NCBI RefSeq assembly: GCF_011297335.1
Contig: NZ_JAAOTJ010000001.1
Location: forward strand, 496,001-560,000
Length of the DNA: 64,000 nt
From: Catellatospora methionotrophica
Lineage (GTDB): Bacteria > Actinomycetota > Actinomycetes > Mycobacteriales > Micromonosporaceae
Direction of reading: 5' to 3'
In this document: positions 38,251 through 47,554 of the stretch, in pieces
Layout: every line of letters starts with the position of its first letter
Numbering within the stretch: the first letter of the stretch is position 1
Translations under genes and position numbers: made by a program
The notes under the pieces: model-generated
Database searches by the model: none
The model's input: only the letters and a program-made list of their open reading frames with translations
What the model was told of the DNA's origin: nothing

Positions 38251-41136
38251 ATGCAGCACCGAGCACGGCCCATCCTGCTCGCCCTGGCCCTGGCGGCCGG
38301 AGCGACGACCGTCCCGGCCGCGCCCGCCTCGGCCGCACCGACCGCCTGGCTGACCGTCGACGCCGGACACACCACCGCAGCCGTCAACAGCACCCAGTTC
38401 GGGCACATCGTCGAGGACATCAACCACTCCGTCGAGGGCGGCCTCAACGCCAACACGGTCCGCAACGCCACCATGAAGGAGAACGGCATCTCCTCGTGGT
38501 CGCTGCTGACCTCCGGCGGCGGCACCGGCGCGGTCGCCCTGGACACCGCGAACGGCCTGAACGCCGCGAACCCGAACTCGCTGCGCCTGACCGTCGGCGC
38601 CAACGGCGCGGGCCAGCGTGTCGGGGCCGCCAACGCCGGGTTCTACGGCGTCGGCGTACGCCCGTCGGCGACGTACCAGGTCTCCTTCTTCGCCCGCGCC
38701 GACCAGGCGTTCGGGCCGGTCACGGTCAGCCTGGAGAGCACCGGCGGCACCGTGTACGCCAGCGCGCCCGTCGGCACCGTGGGCACGGGCTGGGCCCGCT
38801 ACACGGCCACGCTGACCACGTCGGCGTCCGCGCCGGTGTCGACCGCCAACCGGTTCGTGGTGTCGGCCAACGGCACCGGCGCGGGCCGCACGCTGTGGCT
38901 GACCGTGGTGCAGTGCAACGCGCCGACGTTCGCCCCGACCGGCAACATCCGCGCCGACCTGCAGCAGAAACTCGCCGACACCAACCCCGGCTTCATCCGG
39001 GTGCCCGGCGGCAACTACCTCGAAGGCGGCGTGCTGGCCAACCGGTTCGCGTGGAAGAACACCATCGGCGCGGTCGAGCAGCGCGCCGGGCACCTCAACG
39101 ACGCCTGGGGCTACTGGTCCACCGACCACTTCGGCCTGCTCAACTACCTGCTGATGGCCGAGCAGGCCGGGGCCGAGCCGCTGCTGGGCGTGTTCGCCGG
39201 ATACACGCTCAACGGCAGTGTCACGCCGCAGAACCAGCTCGCGCCGTTCGTCCAGGAGGCGCTGGACGAGATCGAGTACATCACCGGCAGCACCAGCACC
39301 ACCTGGGGCGCGCGCCGCGCCGCCGACGGCCACCCGGCCCCGTTCCCGCTGCGCTACGTCGAGATCGGCAACGAGGACTGGTTCGACGGCAGCGGCAGCT
39401 ACAACGCCTACCGGTACCCGATGTTCTACGACGCGATCAAGGCCGCGTACCCGCAGCTGGAGATCGTCGCGTCGATGCCGGTGACCTCCCGGCCCATGGA
39501 CGTCATCGACGACCACTACTACAACGGCAACCCGGCCGGCATCGCCGCGCTGGCCACCCGCTACGACAGCGCCGACCGCAACGGCCCGAAGGTGCTCGTC
39601 GGCGAGTACGGCGTCACCAACGGCAGCTCGGCGAACCCGACCGGCACCCTGTCCGGCGCGATCGGCGAGGCGGCGTTCATGACCGGCCTGGTCCGCAACG
39701 CCGACCTGGTCATGGCGGCCGCCTACGCCCCGGCGCTGACCTCGGTCGACAACTGGCAGTGGTCGTCGAACCTGATCGGCTTCAACGCGGTGTCCTCGTA
39801 CGGCTCGCCGTCCTACCACGTGCAGAAGATGTTCGGCACGCTGCTCGGCGACCACGTCGTGCCGGCGCAGCTGACCGGCGCGTCCGCCGACGTGCGCGCG
39901 GTGGCCACCCGCACCACGTCGGGCACCGTCTACGTGACCGTGGTCAACCCGACCGCGAGCGCGGTCGAGACCCAGCTGACGATCAACGGAGCGACGTCCG
40001 TCGGCGGCACGGCGACGGTCACCACGCTGACCGGTGACCCGAACGCGCGCAACAGCATCACCGCCCCGAACACGATCGCGCCCACCACCACGACCACGGC
40101 CGCCGGGGCGAGCTTCGTACGCACCTTCCCCGCGAACTCGGTCGTCGTGCTGACCCTGTCGACCACGGGCTCGGCGACGCCGCTGCTGGCCGTCGGCAAG
40201 GGCACATCGCTGCGGGCCACCACACCCGGCTACACCGACCGGTCGGTACGCCACTCCGGCGGGGTCGCCGTCACCGCGGCCATCACCGCGACCAGCGCCG
40301 CCACCGACAAGAAGAACGCGTCGTTCCTGGTCCGGACCGGGCTGGCGGGCAGCGGCTGCTACTCGCTGGAGTCGCGGGACAACCCCGGCAGCTTCCTGCG
40401 GCACTACAACTACCAGGTGCGGCTGGCGGCCGACGACGGCAGCGCCCAGTTCGCCGCCGACGCGACGTTCTGCGCGGCCGACGGCAACAGCGGGCAGGGC
40501 GTGTCGCTGCGGTCGTACAACTTCCCGACCCGCTACCTGCGCCACCACGCCAACCAGGTGTGGATCGCCAGCAACGGCGGCGCCCTGCCCAGCGACGCGA
40601 CCGCCAACTGGGCCCAGGACACCACGTGGCGGCTCACCACGGCCTGGTGGCGCAGTGACGCGAACGTGACCGCCGGGTCGTACCAGTCGCTGCAGGCGAC
40701 CACCCCCGGCTTCACCGACCGGTACGTGCGCCACCAGGGCTACCTCGGCTACACCGCCCAGGTCGCCGGTGCCTCGGCGGCCACCCTCAAGCAGGACGCT
40801 ACGTTCCGGATCGTCACCGGGCTGGCCGACAACTCGTGCTACTCGTTCGAGTCGCGCAACTTCCCCGGCTACTACCTGCGGCACACCGACTACCGGGTCC
40901 GGCTGGACGCGTTCAGTTCGGCTCCGCTGTACGCGGCCGACGCGACGTTCTGCGCGCAGCCGGGCAACAGCGGCAGCGGGCTGTCGTGGCAGTCGTACAA
41001 CTTCGCCAACCGCTACCTGCGCCACTACAACAGCGAGGTGTGGGCGGCGGGCAACGGCGGCACGCTGGCCGCCGACGCCCCGGCCAACTTCGCCGCCGAC
41101 ACCAGCTGGCTGACGGCCGCGCCGTGGGCGCCGTGA
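38251..41136 (+). CDS. Secreted GH51-like alpha-L-arabinofuranosidase with two AbfB domains
   Basis: 961 aa; GGAGG lies 7 bases before the ATG. Signal peptide about 1-29. Residues 30-230 hold a beta-sandwich/CBM4-9-like part (RNATMKENGISSWSLL, YQVSFFARADQAFGPV). The (beta/alpha)8 core about 235-530 has the acid/base Glu in EIGNEDW (near 373) and the likely nucleophile in LVGEYGVTNG (near 452). A beta-sandwich follows, then two AbfB/CBM42-type arabinose-binding trefoils (about 645-790 and 805-961; SLRATTPGYTDRSVRH, YSFESRNFPGYYLRH). It should remove arabinofuranose from arabinoxylan or arabinan outside the cell. Operator-like sites in front suggest a LacI-type and perhaps a xylan-type repressor. 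Terminated by a 14-bp hairpin. Confidence 0.93.
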   Translation: MQHRARPILLALALAAGATTVPAAPASAAPTAWLTVDAGHTTAAVNSTQFGHIVEDINHSVEGGLNANTVRNATMKENGISSWSLLTSGGGTGAVALDTANGLNAANPNSLRLTVGANGAGQRVGAANAGFYGVGVRPSATYQVSFFARADQAFGPVTVSLESTGGTVYASAPVGTVGTGWARYTATLTTSASAPVSTANRFVVSANGTGAGRTLWLTVVQCNAPTFAPTGNIRADLQQKLADTNPGFIRVPGGNYLEGGVLANRFAWKNTIGAVEQRAGHLNDAWGYWSTDHFGLLNYLLMAEQAGAEPLLGVFAGYTLNGSVTPQNQLAPFVQEALDEIEYITGSTSTTWGARRAADGHPAPFPLRYVEIGNEDWFDGSGSYNAYRYPMFYDAIKAAYPQLEIVASMPVTSRPMDVIDDHYYNGNPAGIAALATRYDSADRNGPKVLVGEYGVTNGSSANPTGTLSGAIGEAAFMTGLVRNADLVMAAAYAPALTSVDNWQWSSNLIGFNAVSSYGSPSYHVQKMFGTLLGDHVVPAQLTGASADVRAVATRTTSGTVYVTVVNPTASAVETQLTINGATSVGGTATVTTLTGDPNARNSITAPNTIAPTTTTTAAGASFVRTFPANSVVVLTLSTTGSATPLLAVGKGTSLRATTPGYTDRSVRHSGGVAVTAAITATSAATDKKNASFLVRTGLAGSGCYSLESRDNPGSFLRHYNYQVRLAADDGSAQFAADATFCAADGNSGQGVSLRSYNFPTRYLRHHANQVWIASNGGALPSDATANWAQDTTWRLTTAWWRSDANVTAGSYQSLQATTPGFTDRYVRHQGYLGYTAQVAGASAATLKQDATFRIVTGLADNSCYSFESRNFPGYYLRHTDYRVRLDAFSSAPLYAADATFCAQPGNSGSGLSWQSYNFANRYLRHYNSEVWAAGNGGTLAADAPANFAADTSWLTAAPWAP

Positions 41137-41145
41137 CGTCCTGAG

Positions 41146-41177
41146 GCCGTGGGCCCGGGTTGTCCCGGGCCCACGGC
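41146..41177. terminator. Bidirectional terminator after GH51 gene
   Basis: GCCGTGGGCCCGGG and its exact complement pair over 14 bp with a TTGT loop, between the convergent GH51 and VOC genes. Confidence 0.85.
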
Positions 41178-41180
41178 ACG

Positions 41181-41882
41181 TCAGCGCAGGCAGAACTCGT
41201 TGCCGTCGGGGTCGGCCAGCGCCGTCCAGCCGGGTTCGCACTGCCCGCCGTCGCGCCGGGTCGCGCCGAGGGAGAGCAGGCGCTCGACCTCGGCCTCCCG
41301 GTCGCCGGCGGGCGGCGTCAGGTCGAAGTGCAGCCGGTTGCGGCCGGTCTTCTCCCGCACCGGCGGGCCGCCCCAGGTGAACTTGGTGCCGCCGTGCGGG
41401 GACTGGACCGCAGTCTCCTCGTCCTGGTCCCAGACCAGCGGCCAGCCGAGCGCCGCGCTCCAGAAGTAGCCGACCGCCCGGGTGCCGTCGCAGGCCAGGG
41501 CCCCGATGACGCCGCATCCGGCGAGGAAGTTGTTGCCGGGCTCGATGACGTCGAACTCGTTGCCGTCGGGGTCGCCGAGCACCACGTGGGCCGCGTCCGG
41601 GCCCTGGCCGATGTCCAGCCGTGCTCCGCCGAGCGCGAGCGCCGTGTCCACCCGCTGGCGCTGATCCTCCAGCGAGGTGCTGGTCAGATCGAAGTGCGCC
41701 TGGTTGGGCGCGGTCTTGGGCTCGACGGTCGGCACGAAACGGAGCAGGTATCCCGGGTCGCCGTCGGGCAGGATCGTGACGCCGTCGTCGGCCAGCCGCC
41801 GCCCCAGCACCCCCGCATAGAACCGTGCGAGCTCCCCCGGTCGGAACGCGTCGAAGCACACCGCATACAGCTGACTGGCCAT
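41181..41882 (-). CDS. Two-domain VOC family protein
   Basis: 233 aa made of two VOC modules (about 1-112 and 118-233). Each ends with the same signature, LGDPDGNEFDVI and LADPDGNEFCLR, in which the Glu is the usual metal ligand, and each contains a histidine strand (NQAHFDLT, NRLHFDLT). The pair would form one glyoxalase-like barrel. No signal peptide. It may be a small-molecule lyase, dioxygenase or antibiotic-binding protein; nothing nearby fixes the substrate. Confidence 0.88.
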   Translation of the reverse strand: MASQLYAVCFDAFRPGELARFYAGVLGRRLADDGVTILPDGDPGYLLRFVPTVEPKTAPNQAHFDLTSTSLEDQRQRVDTALALGGARLDIGQGPDAAHVVLGDPDGNEFDVIEPGNNFLAGCGVIGALACDGTRAVGYFWSAALGWPLVWDQDEETAVQSPHGGTKFTWGGPPVREKTGRNRLHFDLTPPAGDREAEVERLLSLGATRRDGGQCEPGWTALADPDGNEFCLR

Positions 41883-41926
41883 TACCTGATCATCTCCGTC
41901 CGCCGGTTACCCAGCCCGGAGCCTAC

Positions 41927-41943
41927 GGCGGGCCCGGCCCGCC
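41927..41943 (-). terminator. Weak terminator candidate after GH76 gene
   Basis: GGCGGG-CCCGG-CCCGCC lies about 20 bases past the GH76 stop on the minus strand. Stem of six GC pairs only. Confidence 0.4.
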
Positions 41944-41963
41944 CGCAGCCGAGTTACCGCCCT

Positions 41964-43958
41964 TCACAGCCGTTGCCACAGCGCGGGCACGTTCGGCGGC
42001 TCCCAGCCGACCTGCGACAGGTGCGGCTGACGGCACTGCCAGCGCGCCCCGGCGTACGTCACGACGGCGCCGGTGGCATATGACGTGTTCACCGTCCACG
42101 CGGCCTCGGTCGGCGGCTGGGTGGGCGGGGTCGACGGACCGGCCGTGGCCGCGAGCACCGCGCCGAGCCCGGAGGCCTGGGTGCGCCAGTCGCGGGCGTT
42201 CGGGGTCGCGCCGGTCCAGCGCTGGCCGATCCGGTTGAGGCTGTCGCGGTCGGACTGCCAGATCGTGTCGGCCTGCCGCTGCGCGTAGGTCCGGTACGCG
42301 GCGACCCCGGAGGCGTCGGCGAGGTCCATCAGATACCGCATGAAGATGCCCTTGAACTGCTTCTGGTTGTCGTCGCAGCTGTTGGCCGGGTCGCAGGACT
42401 CGGTGAGGATGCCCGAGCGGGTCAGCACGGTCGAGTTCATCGCCGCGTCGGCCAGCTGCCGCGCCCTGGTCAGCAGTGCCGCGTTGCCGGTGGCCCGCCA
42501 CAGCTCGACCGCCCCGCCGATGGCCAGCCCCTGGTTGTACGTCCACACGGTCTGGCCGTTGTTGGCGCAGCCGCCGGTGATCCCGTCGTTGACCAGCCCC
42601 GACGCATTGACCATGCCGCTGGCCGAGAACCAGTTCCAGCCCGCGTTCGCCCGGTTCAGCCACAGCGTGTCGCCCGCGATGCGGTTGTGCAGCGCGGCGG
42701 TGAGCTTGATGTACAGGCCGATGGTGACCGCGTTCTTGTAGGTGCGCTCGCGGTTCCACCAGACCCCGCCGCCGCAGACCCCGTCCCAGTACGAGTGCAT
42801 GTAGTTGCCGATGGTGACGGCCATGTTCAGGTACTTCGCGTCGCGGGTGACGTCGTAGGCCTGCACCCAGGCCAGCGCCCACCAGCCGGTGTCGTCGATC
42901 GCGCGGCTGATGAAGTTGCCCTCGATCGCGTCACCGCTCTTCTGCCCGGCGGGCATCACGCCCTTGTTCAGCTCGTACGTCCGGTCGATCAGCCAGCGGT
43001 AGTCGGTCCGGCCGGTGCGTGCCGCGTAGTCGGCGAGCGCGGTGACCGCGACCGCGGAGTTCCACCAGCTCGACGGCCACCACGCGGTGTCGGTGCGGTA
43101 GGCCCAGGCCAGCGCGTCCGCGGCGGCGGCCGGGCGGTCGGCGGCGGGGCGGGCCCAGGCCGTGCAGCTGCCGTTCGCGCTGCCGGTGGCCCGGCCGCAG
43201 GCACGGACCGCGCCGCCGTAGAGCAGCGAGCGCGGGTCACGGCTGTTGACCATGGTGGTGCGCACCGAGGCAGCCCCGGACGGGACGCTGATCCGGCCCA
43301 GCGACGAGCCGTCCGGCCACGAGACGCCCTCGTCCCAGGACCGGTCCAGCCACACCTCGTCACCGGCGGTGCCCGCGGCGAGCGTGGCCCAGGCCAGGCC
43401 GCGGTTGTCCAGGTGCAGGTCGATGCGGCGGTTGCTGATCGTGGTGCCCGGCACGGGCTGGTTGTCGCCGACGGCGGTGGCCGGATCGGCTCCGTCGCAG
43501 ACCGCGTCGCAGACCTTGGTGTACGCCCAGGCGGTGCAGGTGACACCGCCCGCGTCGCCGCACGCGCGGACCATGCCGCGCCGGTGCGCTGCGGGATCGC
43601 CCACGTTGTACATCAGGGTGCGGGTGCCGGTCCAGGTCGCCGGGATGCTGGCCCGGCCGAGCAGGCCGTCCCAGGTGGAACCGTTGGTCCAGGTGCGGTC
43701 GAGCCACACGGAGTCGCCGAGCACGCCGTGGTCGATGCTGGCCCAGGCCATCCGGTCGGTGTCGGACACGTGCAGGACCAGGCGACGCCCGTTGAGGTTG
43801 ACCTCCGGCACGGGGAACGTCTCCTGGCGGGCCAGCGACGGGTCGCGGGTGTCGCAGTAGAGCGCGCACACGGTCGGCGCGGCGGCGGCCGGGGTCGCGA
43901 CGACCGCGCCCGCGAGCCCGGCGAGCAGCGCCGTGATGAGAACCGTCAGTCTGCGCAT
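41964..43958 (-). CDS. Secreted GH76 alpha-1,6-mannanase-like enzyme with CBM5/12
   Basis: 664 aa from the ATG of MRRLTVLI; a GTG three codons earlier is also possible. Signal peptide about 1-27. Two related all-beta segments (about 30-130 and 135-245), each with two cysteines and a WLDR/SW motif (GDSVWLDRTWTNGSTW, GDEVWLDRSWDEGVSW), are a tandem duplication. The GH76 (alpha/alpha)6 domain (about 255-605) shows the catalytic Asp pair in SRAIDDTGWWALAW (near 353). After a Pro/Thr linker a C-terminal CBM5/12 (about 618-664; AWTVNTSYATGAVVTYAGARW) binds chitin or related glycans. It likely degrades fungal or yeast alpha-mannan. Neighbouring dyad/promoter; the serpin gene diverges. Confidence 0.93.
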   Translation of the reverse strand: MRRLTVLITALLAGLAGAVVATPAAAAPTVCALYCDTRDPSLARQETFPVPEVNLNGRRLVLHVSDTDRMAWASIDHGVLGDSVWLDRTWTNGSTWDGLLGRASIPATWTGTRTLMYNVGDPAAHRRGMVRACGDAGGVTCTAWAYTKVCDAVCDGADPATAVGDNQPVPGTTISNRRIDLHLDNRGLAWATLAAGTAGDEVWLDRSWDEGVSWPDGSSLGRISVPSGAASVRTTMVNSRDPRSLLYGGAVRACGRATGSANGSCTAWARPAADRPAAAADALAWAYRTDTAWWPSSWWNSAVAVTALADYAARTGRTDYRWLIDRTYELNKGVMPAGQKSGDAIEGNFISRAIDDTGWWALAWVQAYDVTRDAKYLNMAVTIGNYMHSYWDGVCGGGVWWNRERTYKNAVTIGLYIKLTAALHNRIAGDTLWLNRANAGWNWFSASGMVNASGLVNDGITGGCANNGQTVWTYNQGLAIGGAVELWRATGNAALLTRARQLADAAMNSTVLTRSGILTESCDPANSCDDNQKQFKGIFMRYLMDLADASGVAAYRTYAQRQADTIWQSDRDSLNRIGQRWTGATPNARDWRTQASGLGAVLAATAGPSTPPTQPPTEAAWTVNTSYATGAVVTYAGARWQCRQPHLSQVGWEPPNVPALWQRL

Positions 43959-44042
43959 CGGATCCACCTCGCTCCGGGGCGCGTACGAGTTCCGGCACGT
44001 AGCAACGGATTTTCGTCGGCACCTGTCGATGTCTGGGGGTCG

Positions 44043-44072
44043 AAGTTAACAAACTTAACGGTTGACTGTCCA
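44043..44072 (-). promoter_or_regulatory. Promoter with overlapping dyad upstream of GH76 gene
   Basis: On the minus strand TGGACA (44072-44067), 18-base spacer, TAACTT (44048-44043). A GTTAA-N5-TTAAC inverted repeat (44046-44060) covers the spacer and -10, so it is a good repressor site. The core resembles dyads at 13134 and 19857. Confidence 0.5.
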
Positions 44073-44159
44073 CGGCGCGGCCGTGCCATCACGGCGAGGG
44101 GGAACCGGCGACGGGCAGCGCGGCGTCTCAGGTGTCGACTACCGGCAATGGAGGGGACC

Positions 44160-45455
44160 ATGCACGTAGGACATCTGGACACCGCCACCGCGACGCGGCG
44201 GGCGCTGCTGCTGGGACTGGCGGCTGCCGCAGCGGTGCCGCTCGTCGGCTGCGGCGGCGAGGACGGCGGCCCGGAACTGGTAACCGCGGCGGGCGTGGAC
44301 CACGTCGCCCCGCCCGCCGACGCACCGGTCGGGGCCACCGCCGACGGGCTGACCGCCTTCGGCCACCGGGTGTTCCAGGCGGCGGCCGAGCCGGGGAAGA
44401 ACTTCGTCGCCTCGCCGCTGAGCATCGCGCTCGCGTTCTCGATGGTGCGCGCCGGTGCGGGCGGCACGACCGCCAAGGAGCTCGACAGCGTCTTCGGGTT
44501 CCCGGCCACCGGCCGCGACCAAGCGTACAACGCCATCAGCGCGCGGCTCGCCACCGTGGACATCCCGCCAGAGCCGGAAAAGGGCCCGCGCGACCCGAAC
44601 GGAAAGCGCAACCCGCCGGTGGTGAGCATCGGCAACGCCCTGTTCCCGCGGCAGGGCCTCACCATCGGCGCGGACTTCCTGCGCACCCTGGCCGAGCAGT
44701 ACGCGGCGGGTGTGCGCCCGGTCGACTTCGGCGGCGACGCGACGAAGCAGATCAACGCCTGGGTGGACCGCCAGACGGCAGGCCGGATCAAGGAGGTGTT
44801 CGACACCCTCCCGGCGAGCACGATGCTGGTGCTGGCCAACACCATCTACTTCAAGGCCGACTGGCGCGCCTACTTCCTCGACGTCGCCGACGCCGCGTTC
44901 ACCCCAGCCGACGGCACGGTGATCCAGACGCCGACCATGCGCGCCTCCCTGCGGACCCGCTACGCCGAGACGGGCGGCGTCACCGCGGTCGAACTCCCCT
45001 ACGCCGAGGGCCCGTACGCGATGTGGCTGATCCTGCCGCCGCCCGGCGGCAAGCCGGAGGACACCCTGGCCGGGCAGGTGCTGGCCCGGCTGCGGGGCTC
45101 GTTCACCGAACAGCAGGTCGAGGTCGCCTTCCCGAAGTGGGACTTCGCGTCCGACATCGATCTCGGCACCGTGCTGCCCGCGCTCGGTGTCAAGGAGGCT
45201 TTCGGCGGCGGAGCGGACTTCAGCGGCATCTCCCCCGGGCTGTTCATCGCGAAGGCGGTGCACAAGGCCAACATCACCGTGGACGAGTACGGCACCGAGG
45301 CCGCCGCCGTCACGGGCATCGCCATGGCGATGAGCGGGCCGCCGACGCCGACGGCGCGGTTCGTCGCCGACCGGCCGTTCGCGTTCGCCATCGTCGGCGG
45401 ACCCGACCGCATCCCGCTGTTCATCGGCCGCGTCAGCGACCCCTCGGCCAAGTGA
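44160..45455 (+). CDS. Lipid-anchored inhibitory serpin
   Basis: 431 aa; GGAGG lies 5 bases before the ATG. Basic N-terminus with a TRRALLLG twin-arginine-like stretch, hydrophobic core and lipobox VGC (Cys near 31) give a surface lipoprotein. The rest is one serpin fold: NFVASPLSIALAFSMV, LANTIYFKADW, VAFPKWDF. The hinge DEYGTEAAAVTG fits inhibitory serpins (P15 Gly, P14 Thr, P12-P10 Ala, P8 Thr), so it should trap proteases. Counting from the hinge puts P1 at Ser or the preceding Met (AMAMSGPP), suggesting elastase- or subtilisin-like targets. It is divergent from the GH76 gene. A role in shielding surface enzymes from proteases is inference. Confidence 0.92.
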   Translation: MHVGHLDTATATRRALLLGLAAAAAVPLVGCGGEDGGPELVTAAGVDHVAPPADAPVGATADGLTAFGHRVFQAAAEPGKNFVASPLSIALAFSMVRAGAGGTTAKELDSVFGFPATGRDQAYNAISARLATVDIPPEPEKGPRDPNGKRNPPVVSIGNALFPRQGLTIGADFLRTLAEQYAAGVRPVDFGGDATKQINAWVDRQTAGRIKEVFDTLPASTMLVLANTIYFKADWRAYFLDVADAAFTPADGTVIQTPTMRASLRTRYAETGGVTAVELPYAEGPYAMWLILPPPGGKPEDTLAGQVLARLRGSFTEQQVEVAFPKWDFASDIDLGTVLPALGVKEAFGGGADFSGISPGLFIAKAVHKANITVDEYGTEAAAVTGIAMAMSGPPTPTARFVADRPFAFAIVGGPDRIPLFIGRVSDPSAK

Positions 45456-45473
45456 CCTGCGTCTGCGTGGCAC

Positions 45474-45506
45474 GGCGCGGGGCCGCGAAAGCGGTTGCCG
45501 CGCCGC
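45474..45506 (+). terminator. Terminator after serpin gene with GAAA tetraloop
   Basis: Outer arms CGGCGCGG/CCGCGCCG and inner CCGC-GAAA-GCGG form a bulged hairpin with a GNRA-type loop, 19 bases after the stop. Confidence 0.7.
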
Positions 45507-45530
45507 GCCGGTCCCGGCGATGCTGCCCGG

Positions 45531-46424
45531 GTGCAGATGCATCCCGGACAGCTCTCCGTGACCGCGCAGACCGTCGCCTCGCTCATCGCCGAACAGTTCC
45601 CGCAGTGGCGGGACCTGCCCGTTGCCGGAGTGCGCTCGCAGGGCACGGTCAACGCCATCTTCCGGATCGGCGACGAGCTCACCGCGCGCCTGCCGCTGCA
45701 GGCCGGTGACGTCGGCGCGATCCGACGGGACCTGGTGGCCGAGGCGGCGGCGGGTCGCGAGCTGGCATCGCGTACCCGGTTCGCGACACCCGAGCCGGTC
45801 GCCCTCGGCGAGCCCGGCTGCGGATACCCGCTGCCGTGGTCGGTGCAGACCTGGGTGCCCGGCGTCATCGCCACCGAAAACGACCCCGGCGGCTCGGCGG
45901 CGTTCGCGCGCGACCTCGCCCTGTTCATCGGCGACGTGCGCGCGATCGACACCGGCGGCCGCACGTTCGGCGGCCGGGGCCGGGGCGGTGAGCTGCGCGG
46001 GCACGACGACTGGGTGCGGCACTGCCTGGACCGCAGCGAGGCGTTGTTCGACGTGCCACGGCTGCGGGCGATGTGGGCGCGGCTGCGGGAACTGCCGCGC
46101 GGTGACGCCCCGGACGTGATGAGCCACGGCGACCTGATCCCCGGCAACATACTCGTCGCGGGCGGGCGCCTGGCCGGGGTCCTCGACGTGGGCGGGCTCG
46201 ACCCGGCCGACCCCGCACTGGACCTGGTCGGCGCGTGGCACCTGCTCGACCCCGGGCCACGGCAGGTGCTGCGGGCCGCTCTCGGCTGCGACGACGCGAC
46301 CTGGGAACGTGGCATGGCCTGGGCGTTCCAGCAGGCGATCGGCGTGGGCTGGTACTACGTCGACAGCAACCCGGCGATGAGCCGGATGGGCCGGCGCACC
46401 ATGGCGCGGATCCTGGCCGCCTGA
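45531..46424 (+). CDS. Aminoglycoside phosphotransferase-family kinase
   Basis: 297 aa from a GTG (an ATG two codons on is equally possible). APH/choline kinase fold: N-lobe with VNAIFRIGDELTARLPL; the catalytic loop MSHGDLIPGNIL (HGDxxxxN) near residue 200, and the metal-binding segment where DFG would be reads LDVGGLDPADPALDL, normal for this family. No signal peptide. Substrate may be an aminoglycoside, macrolide or a metabolic alcohol; context gives no hint. It lies 7 bases from the convergent epoxide-hydrolase stop. Confidence 0.85.
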   Translation: MQMHPGQLSVTAQTVASLIAEQFPQWRDLPVAGVRSQGTVNAIFRIGDELTARLPLQAGDVGAIRRDLVAEAAAGRELASRTRFATPEPVALGEPGCGYPLPWSVQTWVPGVIATENDPGGSAAFARDLALFIGDVRAIDTGGRTFGGRGRGGELRGHDDWVRHCLDRSEALFDVPRLRAMWARLRELPRGDAPDVMSHGDLIPGNILVAGGRLAGVLDVGGLDPADPALDLVGAWHLLDPGPRQVLRAALGCDDATWERGMAWAFQQAIGVGWYYVDSNPAMSRMGRRTMARILAA

Positions 46425-46431
46425 AGCCGCC

Positions 46432-47523
46432 TCACCGGTCAGCCGCCGTGCCGAGCGCCTGGAAGAACTCGCGGACGTCCCCGGCGAGCAGGTCTGGGAC
46501 CTCCATCGCGGCGAAGTGGCCGCCACGGTCGAACTCCGACCAGTGCCGGACGTCGTAGAGCCGCTCGGCCAGTGGCCGCACCGCCTGCGTGATGTCGTGG
46601 GCGAACACGGCCACGCCGAGCGGCACCCGGCACGTCAGCGGACCACCCCGCGGGGTGTCGTGGTGGAAGCGGCCCGCGGAGGCCGCGGTCCTGGTCAGCC
46701 AGTACAGCGAGATGTCGGTGAGCATCCGGTCGTCGCTGACCGGGGTGGCGGGGTCGGTCCACTGTGCGAAGCGTTCGGCGATCCACACGAGCTGGCCGAC
46801 CGGCGAGTCGGTGAGCGCGTAGCCGATGGTCTGCGGGGTGAGGGCCGTCAGGGCCTGGTAGGGCGGCCGGTTCGCGATCAGCGCGCGGACCTTGTCCAGG
46901 CGCGCCTCGTCGGTGGCGGACACCACGACAGCCGGATCGGGCCGGGTCGGCAGGTAGTTGACGTGCACCCCGATGACCTGCTCGGGTGCCACCGCGCCGA
47001 GCATCATCGAGATGCCCGCGCCGAGGTCGCCGCCCTGCGCGCCGTAGCGCTCGTAGCCGAGGCGGCGCATCAGCTCGGCCCAGGCCCGCGCGACCCGGAC
47101 GGCGTCCCAGCCGCGCTCGCGGGTCGGCCCGGAGAACCCGTAGCCGGGGATGGACGGGATCACCAGGTGGAAGTCGCGCGACAGCGGCTCGATGACATCG
47201 AGGAACTCCAGGAACGAGCCCGGCCAGCCGTGGGTGAGGATCAGCGCCAGCGCGTCGGGGTTCGCGGACCGGACGTGGACGAAGTGGATGTTCTGGCCGT
47301 CGATCTCGGTGATGTAGTGCGGCAGCTCGTTGAGCGCGGCTTCGTGGATACGCCAGTCGTAGCCGGTGCGCCAGTATTCGGCCAGCTCCTTGAGCCGGAC
47401 CAGCGGAAAGCCGTACTCTCCGGCCGCGTCGGGGACCTCGTCGGGCCAGCGGGTTCGGGCGAGCCGGTCCGTCAGGTCGTCGAGGTCGGCTTGGGGGATG
47501 TCGATCCGGAATGGCGTGATCAT
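46432..47523 (-). CDS. Epoxide hydrolase (EHN-type alpha/beta hydrolase)
   Basis: 363 aa from the ATG of MITPFRID; the ATG five codons earlier lies in the repeat-rich upstream region. The N-terminal EHN domain opens [20 protein letters not shown]; the alpha/beta-hydrolase core has the oxyanion-hole motif [10 protein letters not shown] near 105, the nucleophile Asp in QGGDLGAG near 177 and a C-terminal His region ([16 protein letters not shown]). Microsomal-type epoxide hydrolases open epoxides through this Asp. A large nested dyad sits just upstream, so the gene is probably under a dedicated repressor. Substrate unknown. Confidence 0.9.
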   Translation of the reverse strand: MITPFRIDIPQADLDDLTDRLARTRWPDEVPDAAGEYGFPLVRLKELAEYWRTGYDWRIHEAALNELPHYITEIDGQNIHFVHVRSANPDALALILTHGWPGSFLEFLDVIEPLSRDFHLVIPSIPGYGFSGPTRERGWDAVRVARAWAELMRRLGYERYGAQGGDLGAGISMMLGAVAPEQVIGVHVNYLPTRPDPAVVVSATDEARLDKVRALIANRPPYQALTALTPQTIGYALTDSPVGQLVWIAERFAQWTDPATPVSDDRMLTDISLYWLTRTAASAGRFHHDTPRGGPLTCRVPLGVAVFAHDITQAVRPLAERLYDVRHWSEFDRGGHFAAMEVPDLLAGDVREFFQALGTAADR

Positions 47524-47554
47524 GAATGGCGACCTCATTCGTTCGAGTGCCTAA

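Noticed and set aside
38161-41859. Minus-strand open frame of 1232 codons
   Set aside because: Antisense shadow of the GH51 gene joined to an alternate frame of the VOC gene.
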